Positions 1 to 9,077 of a stretch of DNA of 64,000 nt are shown one piece after another. The stretch's first letter is position 1; every line of letters begins with the position of its first letter. Source of the stretch: Marivibrio halodurans (lineage in GTDB: Bacteria; Pseudomonadota; Alphaproteobacteria; UBA8366; Aestuariispiraceae); NCBI RefSeq assembly GCF_017963645.1, contig NZ_JAGMWN010000005.1:248001-312000 (forward strand), written 5' to 3'. The notes beneath the pieces were generated by a model. That model was not told the origin of the DNA and made no database searches. It saw nothing but the letters and a program-made list of their open reading frames with translations. A program made the translations under genes and the position numbers.

Positions 1-1
1 G

Positions 2-277
2 GGTGCCGTGATCGTCGCGCTGGACGAACGGGGCCGGAACATCACCAGCCGCAAGCTGGCCGATTGGATCGGCGGCATGCAGCTCGACGGCAAGAGCGAC
101 CTGTGCTTCCTGATCGGGGGGGCCGACGGGCTCGACCCCGCCGTGCGCGCGCAGGCCGATCTGGTGCTCGCCTGCGGCTCCCTCACCTGGCCGCACCTGC
201 TGGTCCGCGCCATGCTGGCCGAGCAGATTTATCGCTGCGAGCAGATTTTGGCCGGCCATCCCTATCACCGGGACTAA
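2..277 (+). CDS. rlmH: 23S rRNA pseudouridine-1915 N3-methyltransferase RlmH, 3' part
   Basis: This is the C-terminal end of RlmH, the SPOUT-class enzyme that uses SAM to methylate the N3 of pseudouridine 1915 in helix 69 of 23S rRNA on assembled 70S ribosomes. The reading frame enters from the left edge of the window, so the true start is not visible and 91 residues remain. Recognisable family blocks are VALDERG near the start, the SAM-loop segment FLIGGADG, and the C-terminal LAEQIYR and HPYHRD, which is the usual RlmH terminus ending in Y-H-R-x. The gene converges on the proline racemase-like gene with only nine bases between the stop codons. The fold and function are well established for this family, so only the missing N-terminal part limits the call. 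Confidence 0.93.
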   Translation, partial: GAVIVALDERGRNITSRKLADWIGGMQLDGKSDLCFLIGGADGLDPAVRAQADLVLACGSLTWPHLLVRAMLAEQIYRCEQILAGHPYHRD

Positions 278-286
278 GGGCCCCTC

Positions 287-1333
287 TCACCCCCGCGCCA
301 ACAGGGGCCGCATATCCGCGAAGGGCGCCAGCAACGGATTGTCGAAATCGACATGGAAGTCGTTGGTCGCCAGCACGCGCGGGGCGGCGGCGACACTGAC
401 GCCCAGCATCGGGTGCCCGCCCCGCGACACGGGGCCGAGGCCGGTTCCGACGAAGATATGTCCCGGTGGGGAGCGATAGGTCAGCACCGCGTCGTCGGCC
501 AGCCGCCCGCGCGACACCTCCACGGCCATGCGCGCGGCCACGCCCGTCCCGGTCGGACAGTTGAAGACGGTCGACGGATAGCCGTAGGTGGCCCCGCGCG
601 CGGCCATGCCGCCCTGCCCGTTCGCTTCCAGCGGCCCCATGAAATGGACGAAGCCGACGGTATCGATCGGCCCGATTTCCGGATGCGCCCGGGCGAAGGA
701 GGGGCGAATCGCCTCGATCAAGGCCGCCCCCACCTGCTTCATGCGGGGCAGATGCTCCGGCGCGATCTCGATGCCCAGCGGCCCGGCCTCCACCGCCAGG
801 AAGCAGGCGCCGCTCCACACCAGGGCATAGGGCACGGTGCCGATCCCCGACAGGTCGGCGCTCAACCCATCCTCGATGACATAGGAATCGTCGCCGCGCA
901 CGGCGACCTCGGCAAGGCGTCCCGCCTCCGCGCGATAGCGCGCGGCGATCGGGCCGCTCGGCGCTTCCAGTGTCACCGACGACCAGTCCCGGCCGAGCGG
1001 GATGCGCCCATATTCCACCAGGGCGGCGACCACGGCCATGGTGTTGGAGCCGGAATAATGCGGATAGCCCATGCACTCCATGATGATATAGCCGCTCGCC
1101 GCACCCGGCAGGGCGGAGGGGAACAGCAAATCCGCGCACATATCCTGATTGCCGTAGGGATAATTCAGCATCAGCCCGCGCAGCCCGTCATGCCCGCCCA
1201 TGATCAGGCCGCGCAGGGCGCGCGCGTCGATTCCCGGCGGCACGGCGATGCCGTCCAGGATGATGCGGTGGATATCGCCGCCGACCTCGATATCGGCGAG
1301 ACGGATCGTGGGCAGATCGAGATCAGAGGGCAT
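287..1333 (-). CDS. Proline racemase / trans-3-hydroxy-L-proline dehydratase family enzyme with Ser/Thr active-site pair
   Basis: A 348-residue member of the proline racemase superfamily, which includes proline racemase, 4-hydroxyproline 2-epimerase and trans-3-hydroxy-L-proline dehydratase. The family uses two thiols as acid/base on either face of the substrate alpha carbon. Here the first Cys is replaced by Ser94 in the PHYSGSNT motif, normally MCGHNS-like. The second is replaced by Thr261 in CPTGTGV, normally PCGTGT. A Thr at the second site is typical of the dehydratases, and a Ser at the first site is known in some members, so a dehydratase is more likely than a racemase. The start ATG lies inside the end of the upstream dehydrogenase gene (11-base overlap), which suggests translational coupling and a shared catabolic job. 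The exact substrate cannot be read from the sequence. Confidence 0.82.
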   Translation of the reverse strand: MPSDLDLPTIRLADIEVGGDIHRIILDGIAVPPGIDARALRGLIMGGHDGLRGLMLNYPYGNQDMCADLLFPSALPGAASGYIIMECMGYPHYSGSNTMAVVAALVEYGRIPLGRDWSSVTLEAPSGPIAARYRAEAGRLAEVAVRGDDSYVIEDGLSADLSGIGTVPYALVWSGACFLAVEAGPLGIEIAPEHLPRMKQVGAALIEAIRPSFARAHPEIGPIDTVGFVHFMGPLEANGQGGMAARGATYGYPSTVFNCPTGTGVAARMAVEVSRGRLADDAVLTYRSPPGHIFVGTGLGPVSRGGHPMLGVSVAAAPRVLATNDFHVDFDNPLLAPFADMRPLLARG

Positions 1334-2507
1334 GGGCTTGGCCGACGGCCTCCCACTTCGCGTCCGGCACGATCACCAGATTGCCGATATGGGACTTGCG
1401 GCGGAAGGCCTCCTGCGCCTCGTGCAGGCGGGAAAGCGGGAAGGCGCCGCCCAGGACCGGCGCGATGCGCCCAGCCTCGATATGGCCGACGATGCGCGCG
1501 AAATCCCGCGGCTGCCCCTGGGAGGAACCGTGGATATTGAGGAACGCCATATAGACCGTGTGCAGATTGATGCGCGGCGTATAGCCCGCGATGGTCCCGG
1601 CGGTGATGTAATGTCCGTCCGGTTTCAGGCAACGCAGAAGGCTGTGGAACATCGTGCCGCCGACCTGATCGACCACCGCGTCGACGCGATAGGAGCCGCC
1701 CGCCGCCTCCGCCACGACATCGACGAACCGCCGGCCGTCGAACCGGCCGTCCGCATCCTCGAAATCCTGGCGGGCGACGCAGGCCTCCGCGCCCAGCGCC
1801 AATAACGCCTCCTCCTTCGAGCGGCTGGTGACCGCGATGGGCAGCGCGCCACGCGCGCGGACGAGTTGCACGGCGGCGGAACCGACCCCGCCGCTGGCGC
1901 CCGTGACCAGTACATACTGACCGGCGCGGACATCGACCCGCGCCAGCATATGCTCCGCCGTGAGCGTGGAGCAGCCGAAGGTCGCGAGCGCCGCGTCCTC
2001 GATCTCCCGGCCGATCGCATGCGCGTTCTCCGCCGGCACGGCCACATACTCTGCATAGCCGCCGTCCCGCCCATGCCCGATATAATCGACGTTCCACAGG
2101 TCCATCGCGGGCCGCCCCTCGGCGTCGCGGCCGTGATAGAGGCTGAAATCGACCAGCACCCGCTCCCCCATCCGCGCGGCCGCGACGCCATCGCCGACCG
2201 CCACGATCCGGCCGACGGTATCCGCGCCCTGGATGCGTGGGAAGGTCAGGCTGGTGGTGCCGTCGGCCGCGGCGATGGAGGCGGCGGCGCCCTCCTCCTC
2301 CGCGCCGGAATTCGGATCGAAATCGACGGCATAGGCCGCCTCTCGCACCTTCAGGTCGGTATTATTCATGCCGCAGGCGCTGACCTCGATCAGCACCTCG
2401 CCCGGCGCGGGCGCGGGCACCGGCACATCGGTTCGATATTCCAGCTTCTCCGGCCCACCATGGCCGGTCAGCACCATCGCCTTCATGGTGCTTGGCAGAT
2501 CCGTCAC
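1323..2507 (-). CDS. Zinc-type alcohol dehydrogenase-like NAD(P)H oxidoreductase (MDR superfamily)
   Basis: A 394-residue medium-chain dehydrogenase/reductase. The N-terminal GroES-like domain carries the family pattern APGEVLIEVSACGMNNTD, and the Rossmann half has the dinucleotide-binding stretch LVTGASGGVGSAAVQL. Structural zinc cysteines are not evident, so it is closer to the quinone-oxidoreductase-like MDR branch than to classical zinc alcohol dehydrogenases. An unusual acidic, Ala-rich insertion of about 25 residues lies before FPRIQGADTVG. The GTG start is chosen because a GGGGGAAG Shine-Dalgarno sits just upstream, and the next ATG has none. It overlaps the racemase-family gene by 11 bases, so the two probably form a small catabolic operon. 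The substrate is unknown. Confidence 0.8.
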   Translation of the reverse strand: MTDLPSTMKAMVLTGHGGPEKLEYRTDVPVPAPAPGEVLIEVSACGMNNTDLKVREAAYAVDFDPNSGAEEEGAAASIAAADGTTSLTFPRIQGADTVGRIVAVGDGVAAARMGERVLVDFSLYHGRDAEGRPAMDLWNVDYIGHGRDGGYAEYVAVPAENAHAIGREIEDAALATFGCSTLTAEHMLARVDVRAGQYVLVTGASGGVGSAAVQLVRARGALPIAVTSRSKEEALLALGAEACVARQDFEDADGRFDGRRFVDVVAEAAGGSYRVDAVVDQVGGTMFHSLLRCLKPDGHYITAGTIAGYTPRINLHTVYMAFLNIHGSSQGQPRDFARIVGHIEAGRIAPVLGGAFPLSRLHEAQEAFRRKSHIGNLVIVPDAKWEAVGQAHAL

Positions 2508-2647
2508 GCGCTTCCCCCGTCGGTTTCGCCTTCACGCGGCTACTTGCTCTTTCCGGCAGGCTGACACCTCGCCCGGGGCGTCGCAACCGCATTCCCCGGC
2601 ATGCGGCCCCTGGCCGGCCGGCGCGCCTATGCTAGTCTCGTCCGATC

Positions 2648-4432
2648 ATGCATGGACCCGATCTGACCGGTATCGCCCTCGTCGCCGTCGCCGCCACGCT
2701 CTGCGGCATGGCGATGGTGCGCCTGAAACAACCGCCGATCGTAGGCTATATCCTGGCCGGCGTGATCCTGGGGCCGAGCGCGCTCGGCCTCGTCGAGAAC
2801 CGCGAGTCGATCCGGCTGCTGGCCGAACTCGGCGTCATCATGCTGCTCTATTTCGTCGGCATGGAACTGTCGCTGCGCGCCTTCCGCCATATCTGGAAGA
2901 TCGCGCTGATCACCTCCATGGTGCAGATCCTGGCGAGCGTCGGGGCCGTCTACGGCATCGCGCAGGTCTTCGATTGGCCGTTCGAATGGGCGCTGCTTTT
3001 CGGGTTCTGCCTGGCGCTCAGTTCCACCGCCGTCGCGATCAACGTCCTGGAAGGTGCCGGGGAGTTGCGCACGACCGTCGGCAAGGTCGCGGTCGGCGTG
3101 CTGATCGCCCAGGATCTGGCGGTCGCCCCGATGCTGGTCGTGACCTCAAACCTCTCCGGCGAGGGCGGGCTCAACCCCAAGGTCATCGTGGAGGTCGCGC
3201 TCTCGATCGGGCTGCTGCTTCTCTTCATCCTGGTTCTGACGCGGCGGACCAAGGTGAACCTGCCCTTCCACCGGCTGACCATGGACAATCCGGCGCTGAC
3301 GCCGCTGGCGGCGCTGACATGGTGTTTCGCCTTCGCGACGGTGGCGGGGTTGATCGGGCTGTCGCCGGCCTTCGGCGCGTTCCTGGCCGGCCTCGTCGTC
3401 GGCAACAGCGCGCAACGCCAGACCGTGCACGAGAATGCGGTGCCGGTGCAGGCCGTGCTGATGATGATCTTCTTCCTCTCGGTCGGGCTGCTGATCGACC
3501 TGCCCTTCGTGTGGGAGAATTTCTGGCTGCTGATCGGGCTCTGGGCCTTCGTGACGCTGTTCAAGACGGCGCTGAACACGGCGCTGCTGCGCCTGCAGGG
3601 TCAGACTTGGCAGACCTCCTTCCAGGTCTCGCTCGTGATCGGGCAGCTTGGGGAATTCTCCTTCCTGCTGGGCGCGGCGGGGCTGTCCGCGGCGGTGATC
3701 GATTCGGAGGTATACCGGCTGATCGTCGCGCTCACCGTCATCTCGCTGATGACCAGCCCCATCTATACCGACCTGACGCACAGGCTGGGGCACCGCGCGG
3801 CGCGGAACATCGAATCGCTCGGCGGGTTGCTGCGTTTCGCCTATGTCCGCGAATGGCAATTGACCAAGCGCCTGTCGCGCACGGTCTACGCGCTGGGCTT
3901 CCGGTACGCCACCGCCATGCATCTGCGCGTCGAGAAGGAGCGCGCCCGTCAACGCGCCCGCAGAACCGCCGGCCAGCGATTGAGCCCCGACGGCAGCGCC
4001 CCCGCCGAGGGCGCGGAGACGGACGCGCTGTTCGATCCGCGCGCGCTTTCGCCCGTGCGCGCCGACGCGCCCAAGCCCGGCCCCCGCCGCGCCCGGGCCC
4101 GCGCCCATATAGACGCCGCGCGCGAGGCGGCGGAGCGCGCCGTCTCCGAGCGCAAGGCCGGCACGAAGAAAGCCGTTCCCCCAAAAAGCACCGCCAAAAA
4201 GACCGCGGCTAAAAAAGGGGCGTCCCGAAAGACGGAGGCGAAATCAACGGTTGGCAAGGCAGCCGGAAAGAAACAGCCCGCCAAGAAGGCCAGCCCGACT
4301 AAAGGGGCGGCGAAAAAGGCGGCGCCGAAAAAAACGATGGCGAAAAAAGCACCGGGCGGCAAGACCGGCCGTCCATCCGACACCGCCACCAAGAGGGAGG
4401 CGAACAATTCGGGCGAAGGCGGCACCTCGTGA
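2648..4432 (+). CDS. Monovalent cation:proton antiporter, CPA2 family, with lysine/alanine-rich C-terminal tail
   Basis: A 594-residue inner-membrane protein. Residues 1 to about 390 form a Kef-type sodium/proton exchanger domain with roughly a dozen hydrophobic segments. Family landmarks include GYILAGVILGPSALGLV near residue 35, LLYFVGMELSL, the unwound-helix region ALSSTAVAI, and AQDLAVAPML. These proteins exchange K+ or Na+ for protons across the membrane. There is no TrkA-N domain after the membrane part. Instead, about 200 residues follow that are basic and low in complexity, and the last 95 are dominated by KKAA/AKK-type repeats resembling histone H1 tails. The 3' end overlaps the downstream GNAT gene by four bases, so the two are probably co-transcribed. 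No strong ribosome site precedes the ATG. Confidence 0.85.
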   Translation: MHGPDLTGIALVAVAATLCGMAMVRLKQPPIVGYILAGVILGPSALGLVENRESIRLLAELGVIMLLYFVGMELSLRAFRHIWKIALITSMVQILASVGAVYGIAQVFDWPFEWALLFGFCLALSSTAVAINVLEGAGELRTTVGKVAVGVLIAQDLAVAPMLVVTSNLSGEGGLNPKVIVEVALSIGLLLLFILVLTRRTKVNLPFHRLTMDNPALTPLAALTWCFAFATVAGLIGLSPAFGAFLAGLVVGNSAQRQTVHENAVPVQAVLMMIFFLSVGLLIDLPFVWENFWLLIGLWAFVTLFKTALNTALLRLQGQTWQTSFQVSLVIGQLGEFSFLLGAAGLSAAVIDSEVYRLIVALTVISLMTSPIYTDLTHRLGHRAARNIESLGGLLRFAYVREWQLTKRLSRTVYALGFRYATAMHLRVEKERARQRARRTAGQRLSPDGSAPAEGAETDALFDPRALSPVRADAPKPGPRRARARAHIDAAREAAERAVSERKAGTKKAVPPKSTAKKTAAKKGASRKTEAKSTVGKAAGKKQPAKKASPTKGAAKKAAPKKTMAKKAPGGKTGRPSDTATKREANNSGEGGTS

Positions 4433-5022
4433 CGGAGGGTGCCCCCGAACTCGTCCTGGAAACAGCACGCCTACGGCTCCGTCCGCTGACGGTGGCGGAC
4501 CTCGATCTCTGCATCGCGCTCGGCACCGATCCGGCGGTGATGCGCTTCATCGGCCCTGTGGAAACGGCCGAGACCATCACGGCCCAGATGAGCGATCTGA
4601 CCCGGCGCTGCGCGCAGGGACGCATCGGCATTTGGGTCATCCTCGACCGGTCGCGGGGCGAGAAGCTCGGCACCGTCTTCCTCCTGCCGCTCCCGGTCGA
4701 GGAGAAGGACACCCCCTTCGGGAAGATCGAAGGCGATGACCTGCCGGAGGGCGAGATCGAGATCGGTTACTGGATCAAGCCCGCCGCCTGGGGCCGGGGC
4801 ATCGCCACGGAGGCCTGCGCGCGCCTGCTGCGTTTCGCCTTCGAGGCGACGGCGCTCGACGAGGTCGCGGCGGTCATCGACCCGGACAACGCGGCCTCGC
4901 GTCGCGTGCTTCTGAAGGCGGGAATGCGGGAGACCGGGATACGGCGCGCCTTCGCCCAGGATTGTCCGGGCTTCCGCATGGCCCGCGCGGAATGGGTGGC
5001 GCGCGAGGCCGGGGACGCGTAG
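4429..5022 (+). CDS. GNAT family N-acetyltransferase, RimJ/RimL-like
   Basis: A 197-residue acetyl-CoA-dependent acetyltransferase. It opens with the typical RimJ/RimL pattern LETARLRLRPLTVADLD. It continues through EIEIGYWIKPAAWGRGIATEA, where the W-G-R-G-I-A loop is the acetyl-CoA pyrophosphate-binding motif A, and then DPDNAASRRVLLKAGM, which is motif B. The acceptor could be an amino group on a protein N terminus or a small molecule, and the sequence does not decide. The start is the GTG that forms a GTGA overlap with the stop of the antiporter gene, so the two are probably translated in a coupled way. The rnhB start follows ten bases after its stop, consistent with an antiporter-GNAT-rnhB transcription unit. 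Confidence 0.85.
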   Translation: MTEGAPELVLETARLRLRPLTVADLDLCIALGTDPAVMRFIGPVETAETITAQMSDLTRRCAQGRIGIWVILDRSRGEKLGTVFLLPLPVEEKDTPFGKIEGDDLPEGEIEIGYWIKPAAWGRGIATEACARLLRFAFEATALDEVAAVIDPDNAASRRVLLKAGMRETGIRRAFAQDCPGFRMARAEWVAREAGDA

Positions 5023-5032
5023 AAAACGCGCC

Positions 5033-5659
5033 ATGCCGGATCTGAGCGAGGAAGAGATTCTGCGGCGCGACCTAGCCTTGCCGGCCGATGCGCCGATCGC
5101 GGGCGTGGACGAGGCCGGGCGCGGCCCGTGCGCGGGCCCCGTCGTGGCCGCCGCCGCCATCCTTCCCCCGACGGGCCTGCCGGCCGATCTGGCGGCCTTG
5201 ATCGACGATAGCAAGAAGCTGAGCGCGAAACGACGCGCGTATCTGTTCGAGGCGCTGACGACCCCCGGCACGCTTCTCGCCTTCGCCGTGGCGGAGGCGA
5301 GCGTCGAGGAAATCGACCGGATCAACATCCTGCAAGCCGCGATGCTCGCCATGCGCCGGGCGGTCGACGCCCTGCCCGTCCCACCGGCCGCCGCGTTGAT
5401 CGACGGTAACCGCGATCCGGGGCCGAGCGTGCCGTCACGGCCGCTGGTGAAGGGCGATTCCCGGTCGCTCTCCGTCGCGGCCGCCTCGATCCTCGCTAAG
5501 GTGACGCGGGACGGGCTCATGGCGGACCTCGCCCTTGCCCATCCGGGCTATGGGTGGGAGACTAACCAAGGGTACGGGTCCAAGGCACACTTGGCGGCCC
5601 TGCGCGTGCAAGGGGTCACGATCCACCATCGGCGCAGCTTCGCGCCGGTGCGCGCGGCG

Positions 5660-5677
<18 letters not shown>
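5033..5677 (+). CDS. rnhB: Ribonuclease HII
   Basis: RNase HII, 214 residues, cleaves the RNA strand of RNA/DNA hybrids and starts removal of single ribonucleotides misincorporated in DNA. The metal-binding acidic residues are visible in GVDEAGRGP (Asp26, Glu27), in the conserved DSKKLS block, and in IDGN near residue 120. The C-terminal YGSKAHLAAL block corresponds to the family's Y-x-T/S-K-x-H-L signature. Length is normal for a bacterial enzyme. It is followed by ccrM, an order (rnhB-ccrM) common in alphaproteobacteria. The gene ends at the start of an AT-rich, GANTC-rich stretch that belongs to ccrM control, and one GANTC site overlaps its last codons. Confidence 0.95.
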
Positions 5678-6882
<1,205 letters not shown>

Positions 6883-6909
6883 GGGGGTAGGGGGTATTCC
6901 CTTAAAGCG

Positions 6910-8226
6910 TCAGCCCTCCGGGAGCCAGCTTTCAGGATCGGCATCCGCCTGCGCACCGGTGGCCAGCGTCTTCACCTCATGCTTGCCCTCCGCGCCGACG
7001 GCGGGGAACCAGACATGGGGAATCCCCTTGTTGCTGGCATAGGCAAGCTGCTGCTTGAGCTTGCGCGGCTCGTGGAACAGCTCCGTCTTGATGCCCCGCG
7101 CGCGTAGCGTCCGGGCAACGCCGTTCACGGCCTCGTAGGACGCATCCGGCAGATAGCAGACCATCACCTGGGTCGGCGTCTTGCGGGTGGGCGCGATGCG
7201 TCCCTCGCGCACCAGCTTCGAGAAGATGCGGGTCAGGCCGATCGAAATGCCGATCCCCGGCAGATGCTTGTTCAGCATGGAGCCGACGAGGTTCTCGTAC
7301 CGTCCGCCGCCGCAGATCGTCGGGAAGGACGGATCGTCGGCGAACTTCACCTCATAAACCGTGCCGGTATAGTAGGCGAGACCGCGCGCGACGGAGAGGT
7401 CGGCGACGAAGGCGCCTTCCGGATAGGATTCCAGCGCCTTCATGACGAAGTGCAGTTCATCCAGGCCCTGTTCCAGCAAGTCGCCGGTGATGCCCAGTGC
7501 GCGCACACGCTCCACCACATCGGCCTTGGTGCCGGTCACCCGGGCGAGGTCGAGAACCTTGCCGATCGTGGCACCGTCCAGCGACAGCTCGTCCGTCAGC
7601 ATCTTGGAGACGCCGTCCGGGCCGATCTTGTCCTGCTTATCGACGATGCGAATGACCTCGTGCGGCTGCTCGACGCCGAGCGCGCGATAGAACCCCTCCA
7701 ACACCTTGCGATTGTTGATCCGGGTGACGGTCGGGCCGACATCCAGCGCCTGCATCACCTCATAGACGATCGCCGGCATCTCCGCGTCGAAATGCAGCGG
7801 GATGTCGCGCGTATCCACCACGTCGATATCGCACTGGGTGAACTCGCGGAAGCGGCCTTCCTGCGGCCGTTCCCCCCGCCAAGCGCGCTGAATCTGATAG
7901 CGCTTGAAGGGAAAAGTCAGGTCGTTGAGATTGGCCGCGACATAGCGCGCCATCGGCACCGTCAGGTCGTAATGCAGCGCGTAATCGGCCTCCGACGCGC
8001 TCGCCTCCTCCTCCATCAGGCGGCGAAGGGCATAGATTTCCTTGTCGGTATCGCCCTGTTTCAGCAGCACCTCGACCGGCTCGACCGACCGGGTCTCGAT
8101 CGGCGCGAAGCCATAGCTCTCGAACACGCCCCGGATACGGTCGATCCAGGCCTGCTCCACCATCCGGACCTCGGGCAGCCATTCGGGGAAGCCGCTGATC
8201 GGCTTCAGCTTCTGTTTCTCGATCAT
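6910..8226 (-). CDS. hisS: Histidine--tRNA ligase, atypical SGFPEW subtype
   Basis: A class II aminoacyl-tRNA synthetase that charges tRNA-His, 438 residues from the chosen start. Motif 2 is in RAWRGERPQEGRFREF, the histidine-specific loop is ARGLAYYTGTVYE, and motif 3 is in PGIGISIGLTRI. The C-terminal anticodon-binding domain has VMVCYLP and a conserved ELFHEPRKLKQQLAYA block. The N terminus, MIEKQKLKPISGFPEWLPE, differs from the PRGF/PKGT-type opening of most bacterial HisRS and resembles a divergent subtype that I associate with some actinobacteria and scattered other lineages; this is memory, not a search. The ATG at 8226 is preferred over an upstream GTG at 8271, but neither has a good ribosome site. 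Confidence 0.9.
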   Translation of the reverse strand: MIEKQKLKPISGFPEWLPEVRMVEQAWIDRIRGVFESYGFAPIETRSVEPVEVLLKQGDTDKEIYALRRLMEEEASASEADYALHYDLTVPMARYVAANLNDLTFPFKRYQIQRAWRGERPQEGRFREFTQCDIDVVDTRDIPLHFDAEMPAIVYEVMQALDVGPTVTRINNRKVLEGFYRALGVEQPHEVIRIVDKQDKIGPDGVSKMLTDELSLDGATIGKVLDLARVTGTKADVVERVRALGITGDLLEQGLDELHFVMKALESYPEGAFVADLSVARGLAYYTGTVYEVKFADDPSFPTICGGGRYENLVGSMLNKHLPGIGISIGLTRIFSKLVREGRIAPTRKTPTQVMVCYLPDASYEAVNGVARTLRARGIKTELFHEPRKLKQQLAYASNKGIPHVWFPAVGAEGKHEVKTLATGAQADADPESWLPEG

Positions 8227-8333
8227 ATCGTTCGCTCGTTCACATGCGCGCGCGGAAGGCGGGGCGTTCACGGGCCGTGATAGCCGCGCGCCCCCCGGGG
8301 ATCAAGCGAATGGACGGGCGGGAAAGGCCCCCG

Positions 8334-9032
8334 TCACCCCCACCAGACGTCCGTCTGCCCGTCGACCGTCACCACGACCCCGTCTCGCAAGGCGATCAGG
8401 CTGTCCGCCATGCCGACGAAGAGACCGCATTCCACGACCCCGGGGATCGCGCCCAGGGCCGCCTCCAGCGCGGCCGGATCGTCGATCCGGCCGAAGCGGC
8501 AGTCATAGATGAAATTGCCGCTGTCGGTGACGAACGGCTCTCCGCCCTTTTCCCGGCGCGCGAGATCGGGGCAATGCGCGGCCAGCTTCTCCGCCGTCGC
8601 CTGATGGCCGAAGCGCACCACCTCCACCGGCAGGGGGAAGGTACCGAGCGCGCCCACCAGCTTAGAGGAATCGGCGATATAGAGGCGGCGCGACGCCGCG
8701 CTCGCCACGATCTTCTCCCACAGGAGGGCGCCGCCCCCGCCCTTGATCATCGAAAGATCGGGCGCCACCTCGTCCGCCCCGTCGATGCAGAGATCGAGAT
8801 GCGTCGTCACCGTCCAGTCGATCAGGGGAATGTCGAAACGATGGGCCAGATCGATCGAGGCCTCGGAGGTCGGCAGCGCGCGCACGGAGAGCCCTTCCGC
8901 GATCCGCCGTCCCAGCGACTCGGCGAACCGTTCGACCGTGCTGCCGGTGCCGAGCCCGATGGTCATGCCGTCCTCGACATGGCCGGCCGCGGCCTCGCCG
9001 ACCAACTGTTTCTGGCGATCCTGCTCGCTCAT
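8334..9032 (-). CDS. rpiA: Ribose-5-phosphate isomerase A
   Basis: RpiA, 232 residues, interconverts ribose 5-phosphate and ribulose 5-phosphate in the non-oxidative pentose phosphate pathway. Family signatures are GLGTGSTVERF (phosphate binding), the DGADEVAPDLSMIKGGGGALLWEKI block carrying the catalytic Asp and Glu residues, and DSSKLV. The ATG at 9032 is supported by a GGGGAGG Shine-Dalgarno six to seven bases upstream, and a longer in-frame opening at 9068 is therefore not used. It lies about 45 bases downstream of ribB. This is metabolically sensible because ribulose 5-phosphate, the RpiA product, is the substrate of RibB. Confidence 0.95.
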   Translation of the reverse strand: MSEQDRQKQLVGEAAAGHVEDGMTIGLGTGSTVERFAESLGRRIAEGLSVRALPTSEASIDLAHRFDIPLIDWTVTTHLDLCIDGADEVAPDLSMIKGGGGALLWEKIVASAASRRLYIADSSKLVGALGTFPLPVEVVRFGHQATAEKLAAHCPDLARREKGGEPFVTDSGNFIYDCRFGRIDDPAALEAALGAIPGVVECGLFVGMADSLIALRDGVVVTVDGQTDVWWG

Positions 9033-9077
9033 CGCGGCGCCTCCCCTCACGCCATCCCCATCGCGCACGGTGGTCCG

